A stretch of DNA of 64,000 nt from Zhengella mangrovi (GTDB lineage Bacteria; Pseudomonadota; Alphaproteobacteria; Rhizobiales; Rhizobiaceae), in contig NZ_PDVP01000015.1 in assembly GCF_002727065.1 (NCBI RefSeq), positions 1 through 64,000 on the forward strand, read 5' to 3'. Position 1 is the first letter of the stretch, and every line of letters begins with the position of its first letter. Position numbers and translations under genes: made by a program. Under the pieces are notes generated by a model that worked only from the letters and a program-made list of their open reading frames with translations, did not search any database and was not told the DNA's origin. Shown here in pieces: positions 35,246-43,468 of this stretch.

Positions 35246-36874
35246 ATGTCAGACCAGAAAAAATACATGCACCAATCCATTGCCCAAGCGGTGCGCGACC
35301 ATGGCGTTGATACAATGTTTGGGTTGGTTGGGGACGCCAACCTGTTTATGGCCAATCACTTTGTCAGCGGTTGCGGCGGAACGATGGTTCCTGCCGTGCA
35401 CGAAGGCGGCACTGTGCTGATGGCACAAGGCTACGCCCAAGTGACCGGGAAGGTCGGGGTCGCGACAGTAACCCAAGGCCCGGGTCTGACGAATTGCTTT
35501 ACAGCCCTTCGGGAAGGTGTGGTTGCGCGCTGCCCTATAATCCTCTTGTGCGGTGATACACCCGTGACTGCACCGTTTCACCCGCAAAACATCGACCAAC
35601 GCGCAGTCGTTAAGGCCACCGGTGCCGGATTCGAACAGGTGAAGGCGCCGGAAACAGCTACGCGGGATGTAGCGACGGCATTCTATCGCGCGCGCAAGGA
35701 ACGACGTCCTATTGTCGTGAATATCCCCTCTGATTTCATGTGGGCAGAGGTCGAACATACCCCTGTTGTCTTTCCGCTGCCCGAAATCGAAAGCACCGTG
35801 ACCGAAGGGCCTGTACATGAAGCGGCGATAGGTATGATAGCCTCCGCGAAAAGGCCTCTGATCTTGGCAGGGGCCGGGGCAGCCGGCGCGAAAGACAAGT
35901 TGATCGCATTGTCTGAACGGCTCGAAGCGCCGTTGGCAACCACCTTGAAAGGCACAGGACTGTTCGAGGGCCACCCAAACAATATCGGCTATTTCGGAAC
36001 GCTCAGTACAGCACAAGCATATGATGTGATCGCTGCTGCCGACTGTATCATCGTCTTTGGCGCCTGGATGCATTTCCTGACGACGGATCGTGGCGAATTG
36101 CTGAAAGGCAAGCGGGTTGTGCAGGTCAACAACAGCCTCGCTGATGCCGGCGCGTTCTACCAGCCCGACGCTGTTCTGATAGCAGATGCGGGGAAGACTG
36201 CCGACAACATCCTCTACTGGCTGGATAAGGCCGAAATCGCGCCTTCTGGGTTCTCCAAGGAATTGCCCTCCCATGACATCTCGAAGCATCCAAAGGGCGA
36301 CCCGAGCAAGTCCAAGGATGGCTGCATCAATCTTGAATACGCGCTGGACCGTTTGAATGAAACGCTCCCTGATAACCGCATCATGCTCACCGATGGCGGG
36401 CGCTATATCACCGAAGTCTGGTGCCGTGTTGGGGTGCCGGACCCCAATAGCTTTCACATGACTGACAATTTCGCGGCTATTGGGCAAGGCATGCAGCAGG
36501 CCGTTGGCGCGGCGCATGGAGATCCTACGCGCCCTGTCGTACTGTTCATCGGCGACGGCGGATTCATGATGGGCGGCGCTAACGAGTTCAATACCGCCGT
36601 TCGAACCAAACGTGATCTGATCGTGATCATCTGCAACGACTCGGCCTACGGGGCCGAGCATGTTCAAATGCTAGACCGGCAGATGGACCCATCATTGACC
36701 GAGTTTGACTGGCCCTCTTTCGCCGATATCGCAAAATCCATGGGGGGGATGGGCGTCGAGGTGACATCACCCGAAGAGCTGGAGACTGCGATTGAGGCGA
36801 TCAATGCCCGAAAAGGTCCAATCATCGTCGAGCTGAAACTGGATCCGAAAAGCGTTCCACGTATGCGAATGTAA
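35246..36874 (+). CDS. ThDP-dependent enzyme, acetolactate synthase / 2-oxoacid decarboxylase family
   Basis: The 542-residue protein has the three domains of the family: an N-terminal Pyr domain with the catalytic Glu (VPAVHEGGTVLMAQGYAQ), a central Rossmann-like domain, and a C-terminal PP domain with the ThDP-Mg motif (FIGDGGFMMGGANEFNTAVRTKRDLIVIICNDSAYG). It could decarboxylate a 2-oxo acid to an aldehyde, as benzoylformate decarboxylase does, or condense two molecules. Its place at the end of an operon that begins with a D-2-hydroxyacid dehydrogenase favours decarboxylation. That assignment is inference. Confidence 0.88.
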   Translation: MSDQKKYMHQSIAQAVRDHGVDTMFGLVGDANLFMANHFVSGCGGTMVPAVHEGGTVLMAQGYAQVTGKVGVATVTQGPGLTNCFTALREGVVARCPIILLCGDTPVTAPFHPQNIDQRAVVKATGAGFEQVKAPETATRDVATAFYRARKERRPIVVNIPSDFMWAEVEHTPVVFPLPEIESTVTEGPVHEAAIGMIASAKRPLILAGAGAAGAKDKLIALSERLEAPLATTLKGTGLFEGHPNNIGYFGTLSTAQAYDVIAAADCIIVFGAWMHFLTTDRGELLKGKRVVQVNNSLADAGAFYQPDAVLIADAGKTADNILYWLDKAEIAPSGFSKELPSHDISKHPKGDPSKSKDGCINLEYALDRLNETLPDNRIMLTDGGRYITEVWCRVGVPDPNSFHMTDNFAAIGQGMQQAVGAAHGDPTRPVVLFIGDGGFMMGGANEFNTAVRTKRDLIVIICNDSAYGAEHVQMLDRQMDPSLTEFDWPSFADIAKSMGGMGVEVTSPEELETAIEAINARKGPIIVELKLDPKSVPRMRM

Positions 36875-37449
36875 CCTTTGGCAGTGGCAAACCGAGATGT
36901 CCGGCAACCGTGCCTCACTTGGCCTGGCACACTATGCCACCAAATGAGGCTGCGTGCTTGAAGGATTGCGTGGCGAGGAGGGGATTGCCGCTCTGTGCCC
37001 GCGCGAGGGAATAGCCCAGACCACCATGTTCGAAACCTTATCTCATCCGCATGTATTATTAGGCTGACGATCCGCGTTAAGGGCGGAAAGTCCGCTGTGG
37101 CGTCAAATGCTTGCCAAGATTTTGCTGCGACGTGTAGAAACGGCAGCCGTTTGCCAATTTCCGCACCTGAGATACTGCGCTGCCGCAAGTCTGCTTCCCG
37201 CCCGGCCAGGACCTTCAACCTCAGTAGGTCGAATGGCTGGTTTCGGGACATGGCTCTGAGACCGTGAACGACTGGATGGGCGGCGCATCGCCGACTGGCA
37301 GCTTCGGGGCCGATTCCAGACTGTCGGCTTACGATTCTCGATTTCGATGAAACAGACCTTCGCCTGTGTGCTTCGCTCTTGCTTTAACGGCCGAAGCAGC
37401 CATTTGGCGGGTAAAACTTACTTGTGGCGGATTAGGCGAAAGCCACCGT
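36875..37449. other. Intergenic stretch between cassettes 2 and 3
   Basis: About 570 bp separating the convergent ThDP-enzyme and TetR genes. A long minus-strand frame overlaps the end of the ThDP gene antisense and shows no family features. No repeat, RNA gene or clear terminator was recognised. Confidence 0.45.
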
Positions 37450-38109
37450 TCAATCCAGCGGCAACCGCATGTAACTACGCAGAGCCTCTTTGAGCCCAGC
37501 ACGGAGCGTTTCGTCGCGCGTGGAGAACACGTGATAGTCGTTGACGAGATCGTTCTGCAGGGCGCCGACGATCAACTGGAAGCAGAAACTGAGCCGAGTT
37601 TTCGTTTCTTCCTCGCCGAACTGCGGAAACTGGCTGGCAAATGCCTTGCGGTAGTAGCGCATTATCTCGCGAGCCGAATCGCGCATGGGCGCCCAGGGAT
37701 CATCCGGCTCGAGGATACGCAGCAGTGATTCCCGCAACACGCCCCGCATCGGGCCAGTAAACAGGTCAGCCATCAGATCGACGAGTTCATCGAGCGCAAT
37801 TTCCGGCTCCAACTCATACAGGCGATCGATGTTGACGCGCGCCTGAATCTCCTCGTTGCAGGAAGCGATCGCCGCGGCGCGCAGAGCACGGAAGTAGGCC
37901 TCCTTGTCCTCGAAACGGTTGTAGAAACTGCCGACCGATCCACCACTGGCTTCCGCCAGATCGGAAACCTTCAGGTCGGCAAGCCGCATCGAGTTCAACA
38001 TCTCGACACCCGAGTTGATGAAGGCGTCGCGGATACGCCTGCTGCGCTGCTGCTGTGCAGGATGGACGCCGGGAATGTCTTCTTCCAGCAATACAGCATT
38101 CAGGTCCAT
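37450..38109 (-). CDS. TetR-family regulator of cassette 3
   Basis: The 219-residue protein has a TetR N-terminal HTH (SRRIRDAFINSGVEMLNSMRLADLKVSDLAEASGGSVGSFYNRFEDKEAYFRAL) and a helical ligand domain. It is the last gene of a minus-strand operon with the TRAP transporter, 67 bp after dctM, with GGAGACTATAAG before its ATG. The likely operator is the palindrome at 41008-41023 between the TRAP operon and the divergent enzyme operon, so it may control both. Confidence 0.9.
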   Translation of the reverse strand: MDLNAVLLEEDIPGVHPAQQQRSRRIRDAFINSGVEMLNSMRLADLKVSDLAEASGGSVGSFYNRFEDKEAYFRALRAAAIASCNEEIQARVNIDRLYELEPEIALDELVDLMADLFTGPMRGVLRESLLRILEPDDPWAPMRDSAREIMRYYRKAFASQFPQFGEEETKTRLSFCFQLIVGALQNDLVNDYHVFSTRDETLRAGLKEALRSYMRLPLD

Positions 38110-38176
38110 CTTATAGTCTCCTCGCGGTTGTCGGCTCGCGACCGGCGATACTATGCCAGACTATTGCTATCCGAAA

Positions 38177-39436
38177 TCACCGCACAAAAACCAGAGCTGT
38201 TTGCGGCACGAAAGTCACGACCAGCAGAACAACCAGGATCAGTGCAATGAACGGCAGCACTGCGCGGCAGATTTCGAGGAAGCTCTCCCTGAACGCGGTC
38301 ATTGCAACGATCAGGTTCAGGCCCAGAGGCGGCGTGAGAAAACCAATCTCCAGATTGATGACCATAATGACGCCGAAATGGACGGGGTCGATCCCGTAGG
38401 CCATCGCCGGGACCAGCAACAGCGGCGCCAGGATGAGGATCGCGGAAATGACATCGAACAGACATCCGACGATCAGCAGGAATACCGTCACCGCCAGCAG
38501 GAAAGTGACCTGATTGTCAGTCGCCGTGGTAATGAGATTGGCAAACTGGTCCGGGACTTCCTCGATCGTGAGGATCGTCTTGAGGCTGAGCGCCACGGCA
38601 ACGATGGGAAAGAGCATGCCCAGAAGTTTGGCCGTATCGACTGCGATATGGAAAAAGTCGGCGAGCTTCAGCTCGCGATGGACAAGGATTTCCACGAAAA
38701 GCGCGTAGAGAAGCGCAACGGCGGCGGCCTCGGTTGCCGAGAAGTAACCCGAGTAGATGCCGCCCAGCAGAATAATCGGCAGCATAGCCGACCACCCGCC
38801 CCGGATTGCCGCGGTGCGCAGCTCTGCCAAATCCAGCGATTGCGCCGGCATCTTCCGGTTCACCCAATAGGAATAGAAAGCGAGGACACCGGCGATCATC
38901 AGACCCGGCACGATCCCGGCTATAAACAGTTCCGCGATCGACGTTTCGGTGACGATGCCGTACAGGATTAGCGGGATTGACGGCGGAATAATGATTCCGA
39001 GAGTGCCACCGGAGGTTAGTGCGCCAAGGGCAAAGCGCTTGGAATAGCCATGTTCCAGCAATGCCGGATACATGATGGTACCCACTGCCAGGAGCGTAAC
39101 CGGCGAAGACCCCGAAATTGCCGCGAAGATGGCGCAGCTAAGAATGGTGGCCACGGCAAGACCGCCCGGCAGGGGACGGGTGACCGCAATCGCCATGTCG
39201 ATCAAGCGTTTGGCGATCGATCCGCGTGTCATCACGTTTCCCGCCAGAAGAAACATCGGAATGGCCAGCAGAAGCGCGTTGTCGAGACTGATCCAAAGGT
39301 CTTCGGCGAGATATTCCAGATGGCCGTCGCCCCACACCACGTGAACATAGGCGGCGGAGCCCAGCAGAACCACGATGATGTTCTGCCGCAGAATGAGCAT
39401 CACAAGCACGAGAAGAACAAGGAGGATGGCGGCCAT
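38177..39436 (-). CDS. TRAP transporter large permease, DctM family
   Basis: The 419-residue membrane protein carries typical DctM features: LDNALLLAIPMFLLAGNVMTRGSIAKRLID, the GSSPVTLLAVGTIMYPALLEHGYSKRFALGALTSGGTLGIIIPPSIPLILYG region, and VHFGVIMVINLEIGFLTPPLGLNLIV near the C-terminus. Around twelve hydrophobic helices are present. It is the ion-coupled permease for the substrate captured by DctP. The gene starts 2 bp after the DctQ stop codon. Confidence 0.94.
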   Translation of the reverse strand: MAAILLVLLVLVMLILRQNIIVVLLGSAAYVHVVWGDGHLEYLAEDLWISLDNALLLAIPMFLLAGNVMTRGSIAKRLIDMAIAVTRPLPGGLAVATILSCAIFAAISGSSPVTLLAVGTIMYPALLEHGYSKRFALGALTSGGTLGIIIPPSIPLILYGIVTETSIAELFIAGIVPGLMIAGVLAFYSYWVNRKMPAQSLDLAELRTAAIRGGWSAMLPIILLGGIYSGYFSATEAAAVALLYALFVEILVHRELKLADFFHIAVDTAKLLGMLFPIVAVALSLKTILTIEEVPDQFANLITTATDNQVTFLLAVTVFLLIVGCLFDVISAILILAPLLLVPAMAYGIDPVHFGVIMVINLEIGFLTPPLGLNLIVAMTAFRESFLEICRAVLPFIALILVVLLVVTFVPQTALVFVR

Positions 39437-39438
39437 CG

Positions 39439-39933
39439 TCAGTGGGTCCTGTCGGAGTTCAGCTGCTTCAACGATGGGTCAGCGCAGAATATCGCATGCT
39501 TGAGGCCCGCTGACGCGAACGCGTAGGGAATGACCAGCTGCAGCGGCCAAAGCAGGAAATAGAGAACCGGCGCCTTGTCGCCGCTCTCCATCGAAACCTG
39601 CACGAAATTCCAGCAGACGATTGTGGCCGCGAAGTAGAACAGGGCCGATACGGCGTCGCCAAGCCGAGCGACATGGGGGTCGAGCCTGGGCCCCGAAAGG
39701 AAGTCAAGAAACCCCGGACGCAGGTGGGAGTTGTCCGAGGTTGCCAGCGTCAGGCCGAGAAATCCGGCGATGATCGCACCGTAAACGGCAATCTGCTGCA
39801 TGCCCAGAAATGCCGTCGAGAACAGTTCGCGACCAACGACGTCCACGATCAGCAGCGCGGCGACAATTGCGTAGGCAACCGTCGCCACGGCTGATTCAGT
39901 GGAAGCCAGGCCTTTGAGGATGGCGCGCAGCAT
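39439..39933 (-). CDS. TRAP transporter small permease, DctQ family
   Basis: The 164-residue protein has four hydrophobic helices (AVATVAYAIVAALLIVDVVGREL; QQIAVYGAIIAGFLGLTLAT; LGDAVSALFYFAATIVCWNFVQV; ALYFLLWPLQLVIPYAFA-like last helix) and the polar SDNSHLRPGFLDF loop usual for DctQ. The start at 39933 is taken because upstream codons overlap the end of dctP and are not conserved-looking. It lies between dctP and dctM. Confidence 0.88.
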   Translation of the reverse strand: MLRAILKGLASTESAVATVAYAIVAALLIVDVVGRELFSTAFLGMQQIAVYGAIIAGFLGLTLATSDNSHLRPGFLDFLSGPRLDPHVARLGDAVSALFYFAATIVCWNFVQVSMESGDKAPVLYFLLWPLQLVIPYAFASAGLKHAIFCADPSLKQLNSDRTH

Positions 39934-39943
39934 GGTCTTGGCT

Positions 39944-40927
39944 TCAGCTGCAGGCGGCCTTGGCCTTTTGAATCGCATCCCACTTGGCTTTGGCCGCATC
40001 GCCAAGATCATTGAGGATGGCTTCCTGCGCGGCCGGCACGAGTGCCTTCCACTGCGCCAGTTCCTCATCGCTCAGATTGATCACGGTCGCCCCTTCGCTC
40101 TCAGCCTTGCCGAGGAGCGCCGTTTCCGCACCCCTGATAGCCTGGCGCAGTTCGAGGAAGATCGGCGCTGCCTCGTTCATCCAGCCCTGCTCCTGAGCGG
40201 TAAGGCTGTCCCAGGTCTTCTTCGAGATTATGATCCCTCCAACCTGATGCTGATGACGCGTCAGGACGATGTTGCTCGCGACCTTGTCGTAGCCCGTGGC
40301 GATGCCGAAGACGGAAAGCTGGGTCGCTGCCTCGACCTGGCCGGTTTTAAGGGCCGGGATCGCTTCATTGGGAGCGAGCGGCACGGCGGTTCCACCCGCC
40401 TGCTTGATGAACAGAGTGTCCGTCGCCGAAGGCGCGGTACGGATCTTCATTCCGGCGAGATCGCTCGGCACCCGAAGCGGCGATTTCGCGAAGATCGACT
40501 GGTATCCGACTTCCATCCAGCTCAGCGTCTTGATGTTGGCAGCGTCGAACTCTTCGCCGTAGGTGGCGAGCAGGTGATTGTCGGCGACACAGTCGAACTG
40601 CTCGGCGCTGTCGAACGCATAGGGCGAAGCCAGCAGGCCGAAGGTGGGTACGACGAGCGAGACTGCCGTGTTGGACATTACGCCCATGTCGATACGACCG
40701 CGCGCAATCTGCTTGACGACATCCTGCTCGCCGCCAAGCTTCCCGCCCATGAAGGCATTGATGGTCAGCGCCCCGCCGGACACCTCGGCTACCTTGTCGA
40801 CGAATTTCTGGGTGATCTTGCCCCAGGGCGAGCCCGGAGGGGGCGCAGCACTCAGTCGTAATTCCTTCGCGCCCGCAGACAGGCTGGTCGCCATCAGAAG
40901 CGCGGCGGCAAGCGAAACGAGTCTCAT
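39944..40927 (-). CDS. TRAP transporter substrate-binding protein, DctP family
   Basis: The 327-residue periplasmic protein has a signal peptide (MRLVSLAAALLMATSLSAGA) and the DctP pattern: KFVDKVAEVSGGALTINAFMGGKLGGEQDVVKQIARGRIDMGV, the carboxylate-binding region around DLAGMKIRTAPSATDTLFIKQAGGTAVPLAPNEAIPALKTGQVEA, and SKKTWDSLTAQEQ. The Arg in KIRTAP is the usual ligand-carboxylate contact, so the substrate is probably an organic acid. GGGAGGATATGTG precedes the ATG at 40927. The frame is open much further upstream, but that part covers the promoter. Confidence 0.93.
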   Translation of the reverse strand: MRLVSLAAALLMATSLSAGAKELRLSAAPPPGSPWGKITQKFVDKVAEVSGGALTINAFMGGKLGGEQDVVKQIARGRIDMGVMSNTAVSLVVPTFGLLASPYAFDSAEQFDCVADNHLLATYGEEFDAANIKTLSWMEVGYQSIFAKSPLRVPSDLAGMKIRTAPSATDTLFIKQAGGTAVPLAPNEAIPALKTGQVEAATQLSVFGIATGYDKVASNIVLTRHQHQVGGIIISKKTWDSLTAQEQGWMNEAAPIFLELRQAIRGAETALLGKAESEGATVINLSDEELAQWKALVPAAQEAILNDLGDAAKAKWDAIQKAKAACS

Positions 40928-40973
40928 CACATATCCTCCCTCTTTCGGGCTTGGAGCGCCCTGACTGCCCCTA

Positions 40974-41002
40974 ATGTTAAGCGGAATGTCAGATTCTGTC
41001 AA
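40974..41002 (-). promoter_or_regulatory. Promoter of the TRAP-tetR operon
   Basis: On the minus strand TTGACA (40997-41002) and TAACAT (40974-40979) are separated by exactly 17 bp, about 45 bp upstream of the DctP start codon. A strong palindrome lies 5 bp upstream of the -35 box. Confidence 0.6.
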
Positions 41003-41007
41003 TAAAT

Positions 41008-41096
41008 ATGAATTGGAATTCATGTTAGCTTTTATATCGTTGTTTTTATTGTAATATATGTCCATATCAATAATCGTAATATGAATTTGTATTCGT
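41008..41096. promoter_or_regulatory. Palindromes in the divergent cassette 3 control region (likely TetR operators)
   Basis: ATGAATT-GG-AATTCAT at 41008-41023 is a perfect dyad apart from its two central bases. A weaker relative, ATGAATTTGTATTCGT, lies at 41081-41096, just before TTGACA at 41102 on the plus strand. The region is strongly AT-rich compared with its neighbours. The two sites flank the divergent promoters of the TRAP-tetR operon and the enzyme operon. Confidence 0.5.
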
Positions 41097-41183
41097 TTTT
41101 GTTGACACTTCCGCCTGCGCGATGATAGCGTCTCTGCGCATGGGACGATTGATTTCAGGACTGCCCACGGAAGCGGAATCCGA

Positions 41184-41864
41184 ATGAAGAAGCCGACGAA
41201 GACAACGGATGGGGCTGACAACCGGGCCACGATTGGCCGCGGCGCATTACCTGCCAAGCTGCGCGTTGTCGGCGCACCGGAAGCACAGGACATCGAGGAA
41301 ATCGTCAGGTCCGAACCGCGCGAACCGTCAACTCCGCAGGTGCACGAAAACCAATCTGCGCAGAAGGTCGAGGAGATTGTCCAAAAGCCCTCCTCGACGA
41401 GAGAGTCGAACTCCCACCGTCTGGCAAACGGCTTTCGCGTCGTCGACAATCGGGCCTATCAGCGCGTCCAGAAAATCAGGCCGGTCGCCCTTGTCGTTCC
41501 GGCCGATGATGAGATCGGATACAAGAAACTCATCACCCGTTTCGAAGAGGCGTTCATCACGCGAGACATGAAAGCGATCGGCGACTGCCTGTCGCCTTCA
41601 TTTCAATGGCATTTGCCCAACGGGCAGGTGGCCTACGGAAAGAAGGAAGCGCTCGAAGAGATGGAGCGCCGCTTCGCAATGCCCAACGCCCCCCGTTTCT
41701 CGGGCTCGGTGTGGCGGTTCAAGGACACCACAGTCATCCAAACCTATGACGTCGAGTACCTGGGCGCGGACGGCAAATGGCGGCAGTCCAAGGGCATGGA
41801 TCTTTATGAAATCGGCGGCGGCCTGATCACTGTGAAGGACGCCTACTGGAAAATGATCCCTTGA
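41184..41864 (+). CDS. NTF2 / SnoaL-like protein with polar N-terminal extension
   Basis: The 226-residue protein has about 95 polar, probably disordered residues followed by an NTF2-like cone domain (YKKLITRFEEAFITRDMKAIGDCLSPSFQWHLPNGQVAYGKKEALEEMERRF, then VWRFKDTTVIQTYDVEYLGADGKWRQSKGMDLYEIGGGLITVKDAYWKMI). Such domains serve as small isomerases, dehydratases or ligand-binding subunits. It is the first gene of the plus-strand operon of cassette 3 and lies 22 bp before the small gene at 41887. Its reaction is unknown. Confidence 0.8.
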   Translation: MKKPTKTTDGADNRATIGRGALPAKLRVVGAPEAQDIEEIVRSEPREPSTPQVHENQSAQKVEEIVQKPSSTRESNSHRLANGFRVVDNRAYQRVQKIRPVALVVPADDEIGYKKLITRFEEAFITRDMKAIGDCLSPSFQWHLPNGQVAYGKKEALEEMERRFAMPNAPRFSGSVWRFKDTTVIQTYDVEYLGADGKWRQSKGMDLYEIGGGLITVKDAYWKMIP

Positions 41865-41886
41865 CGGGGAGCGGGAGGAAGAAGCC

Positions 41887-42126
41887 GTGAAGATTGAGTC
41901 GGCAGCTGGAGAGTTCGAATTCGAAATCGAGAAACTCGATCTCAAGAATGACGGGCTTGTGCTTGTCGGCAAAATGGGCGTCTGGGAAGCCGAGACCACC
42001 ATGTCGGGCGCCGACCTGCGCCGGCTGTTGCGACTCGTCCTCTCCAAGCCACGTATCTGGGGCTATCTGACTCGCATGTTTTGGGGGCTGAGGTCACAGC
42101 CCTCAACCGGTCGGGAGGGTGCCTGA
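41887..42126 (+). CDS. Small hypothetical protein (79 aa)
   Basis: No family recognised. The protein is charged, with an N-terminal beta-like half (EFEFEIEKLDLKNDGLVLVGKMGVWEAETTM) and a C-terminal basic helix (DLRRLLRLVLSKPRIWGYLTRMFWGL). The start is a GTG at 41887 with GGGAGGAAGAAGCC upstream. Its stop codon abuts the start of the 443-residue gene, so it is likely a coupled partner of that protein. Confidence 0.65.
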   Translation: MKIESAAGEFEFEIEKLDLKNDGLVLVGKMGVWEAETTMSGADLRRLLRLVLSKPRIWGYLTRMFWGLRSQPSTGREGA

Positions 42127-43458
42127 ATGAGCTCGCTAAAACCGGCAGGATTGCCCAAACAGGCGGAAGCGGCGTGGGACTATCCGCTTTATGATGCGAT
42201 CATGGGTCGACGTTCCCGCCGTTTCGGGCTCGGCATGGAGATGGCTTCGGGCCCGTTTCAGCACAAGTCGGACAAGCAGCCTGTTGGCTTGAACGACCTT
42301 GAGACCGCCATGCTGGTTGCAGCGGCGACCGCCACCACTGGACCGATCCTCGCCGAAACCGAATTCCCCGGCGGCATGGTCAAGACGATCGGCAAGCCCT
42401 ACCCCTCGGCGATGGGGTCGCATCGTGCGCGGCTGTTCTTCACCAATGACACTGGCGTCTACGTCGTAAACGGCGACCAGGCCAAGATGACGAAGATGCG
42501 CGAGTACGAGGACAAGAGCGACCGGGAGAAGATCCTGGGCTTCTATGAAACCTATGTGCAAAAAATCAATGACGGCAGGATGGACCTGCCGCCAGCCGAG
42601 CCAGGCGTGTGGCCCCACAACCAATGGGTCACCAACATGCCGGGCACCACGATGTTCATGCCTGTGATCGACGTCACCAAGGACATGATCAAGCTGATCC
42701 TGAACCTGTGCGACAGCAAGGCCGGGCGCTATGCCAAGGCGACGGGCGGCTACTATATCGTGGACGACCGGAACGGTATGCGACCCTGCGGCAACGGAAA
42801 ATGGGTGGAAAACGGCTTCCTTAACAAGAAGAAGGTGATGACCCTCTCGCGGCTGGAAAAGCTCCTGAGCGACGGCATGCTGGCCGAGGGTGCCTTTATG
42901 TCCCAGCTGATCGCGCTTGCCCTGCAGGCAACCGGCATAGGTGGCTGGGTCTATGGTGGTTTTTCATCCACCGTGGTTCTGGGCGGCACGCCGGCGTGTC
43001 GCGGCCTGGGTTTCCGCTTCATCCAGTCGAGAACGGATCCGTTTCCGATACCGGTCGGCCGCGACGGCGTGTTCGAGGCGTTTTGCCCGCCCTACTACCC
43101 TTCCATGCGGGAAGCGGTCGATGCCGCGATTGCCGGCGCCACCATGACGATGGACCAATGGGAGGCGAAAGGCATGGTCAAGCCGCATACCGCACCCAAC
43201 GCGGAATTCGATGCGGCCACCGTACAGGCAAGCCCCGAAGGCGTGGAATGCGTCAAGGACATCTGCAGCTACATTCACGAGACGTTCGGCAAGTTCCCCG
43301 GAACGGTCGATCCGATTCAGCTGACGCTGTTCGCGCAGGCCCACCATCTCGATCTCGATTTTTACGACAAGCACATGAAGCCCGGCGCCTACTCGGAGAC
43401 CCACAAGAACCATTTCCGGGACTGGTACGGAAACAAGATGCCGCAAGAACGCGACTGA
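42127..43458 (+). CDS. Unrecognised protein (443 aa), weak nitroreductase-like N-terminus
   Basis: I cannot place this protein firmly. The start (YPLYDAIMGRRSRRFGLGMEM then LNDLETAMLVAAATATTG) recalls the N-terminal flavin-binding arginine and helix of nitroreductases, and GIGGWVYGGFSS with PACRGLGFRF in the second half also recalls that fold, but the protein is about twice the usual size. There are no signal or membrane segments. It lies between the 79-residue gene and the aldehyde dehydrogenase, 10 bp before the latter. A flavin-dependent redox step producing an aldehyde would fit but is inference. Confidence 0.7.
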   Translation: MSSLKPAGLPKQAEAAWDYPLYDAIMGRRSRRFGLGMEMASGPFQHKSDKQPVGLNDLETAMLVAAATATTGPILAETEFPGGMVKTIGKPYPSAMGSHRARLFFTNDTGVYVVNGDQAKMTKMREYEDKSDREKILGFYETYVQKINDGRMDLPPAEPGVWPHNQWVTNMPGTTMFMPVIDVTKDMIKLILNLCDSKAGRYAKATGGYYIVDDRNGMRPCGNGKWVENGFLNKKKVMTLSRLEKLLSDGMLAEGAFMSQLIALALQATGIGGWVYGGFSSTVVLGGTPACRGLGFRFIQSRTDPFPIPVGRDGVFEAFCPPYYPSMREAVDAAIAGATMTMDQWEAKGMVKPHTAPNAEFDAATVQASPEGVECVKDICSYIHETFGKFPGTVDPIQLTLFAQAHHLDLDFYDKHMKPGAYSETHKNHFRDWYGNKMPQERD

Positions 43459-43468
43459 GGACAGAACG

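Noticed and set aside
36664-37251. A 195-codon minus-strand frame between cassettes 2 and 3
   Set aside because: It runs antisense into the end of the ThDP-enzyme gene, has no recognisable motif, no ribosome binding site and erratic composition.
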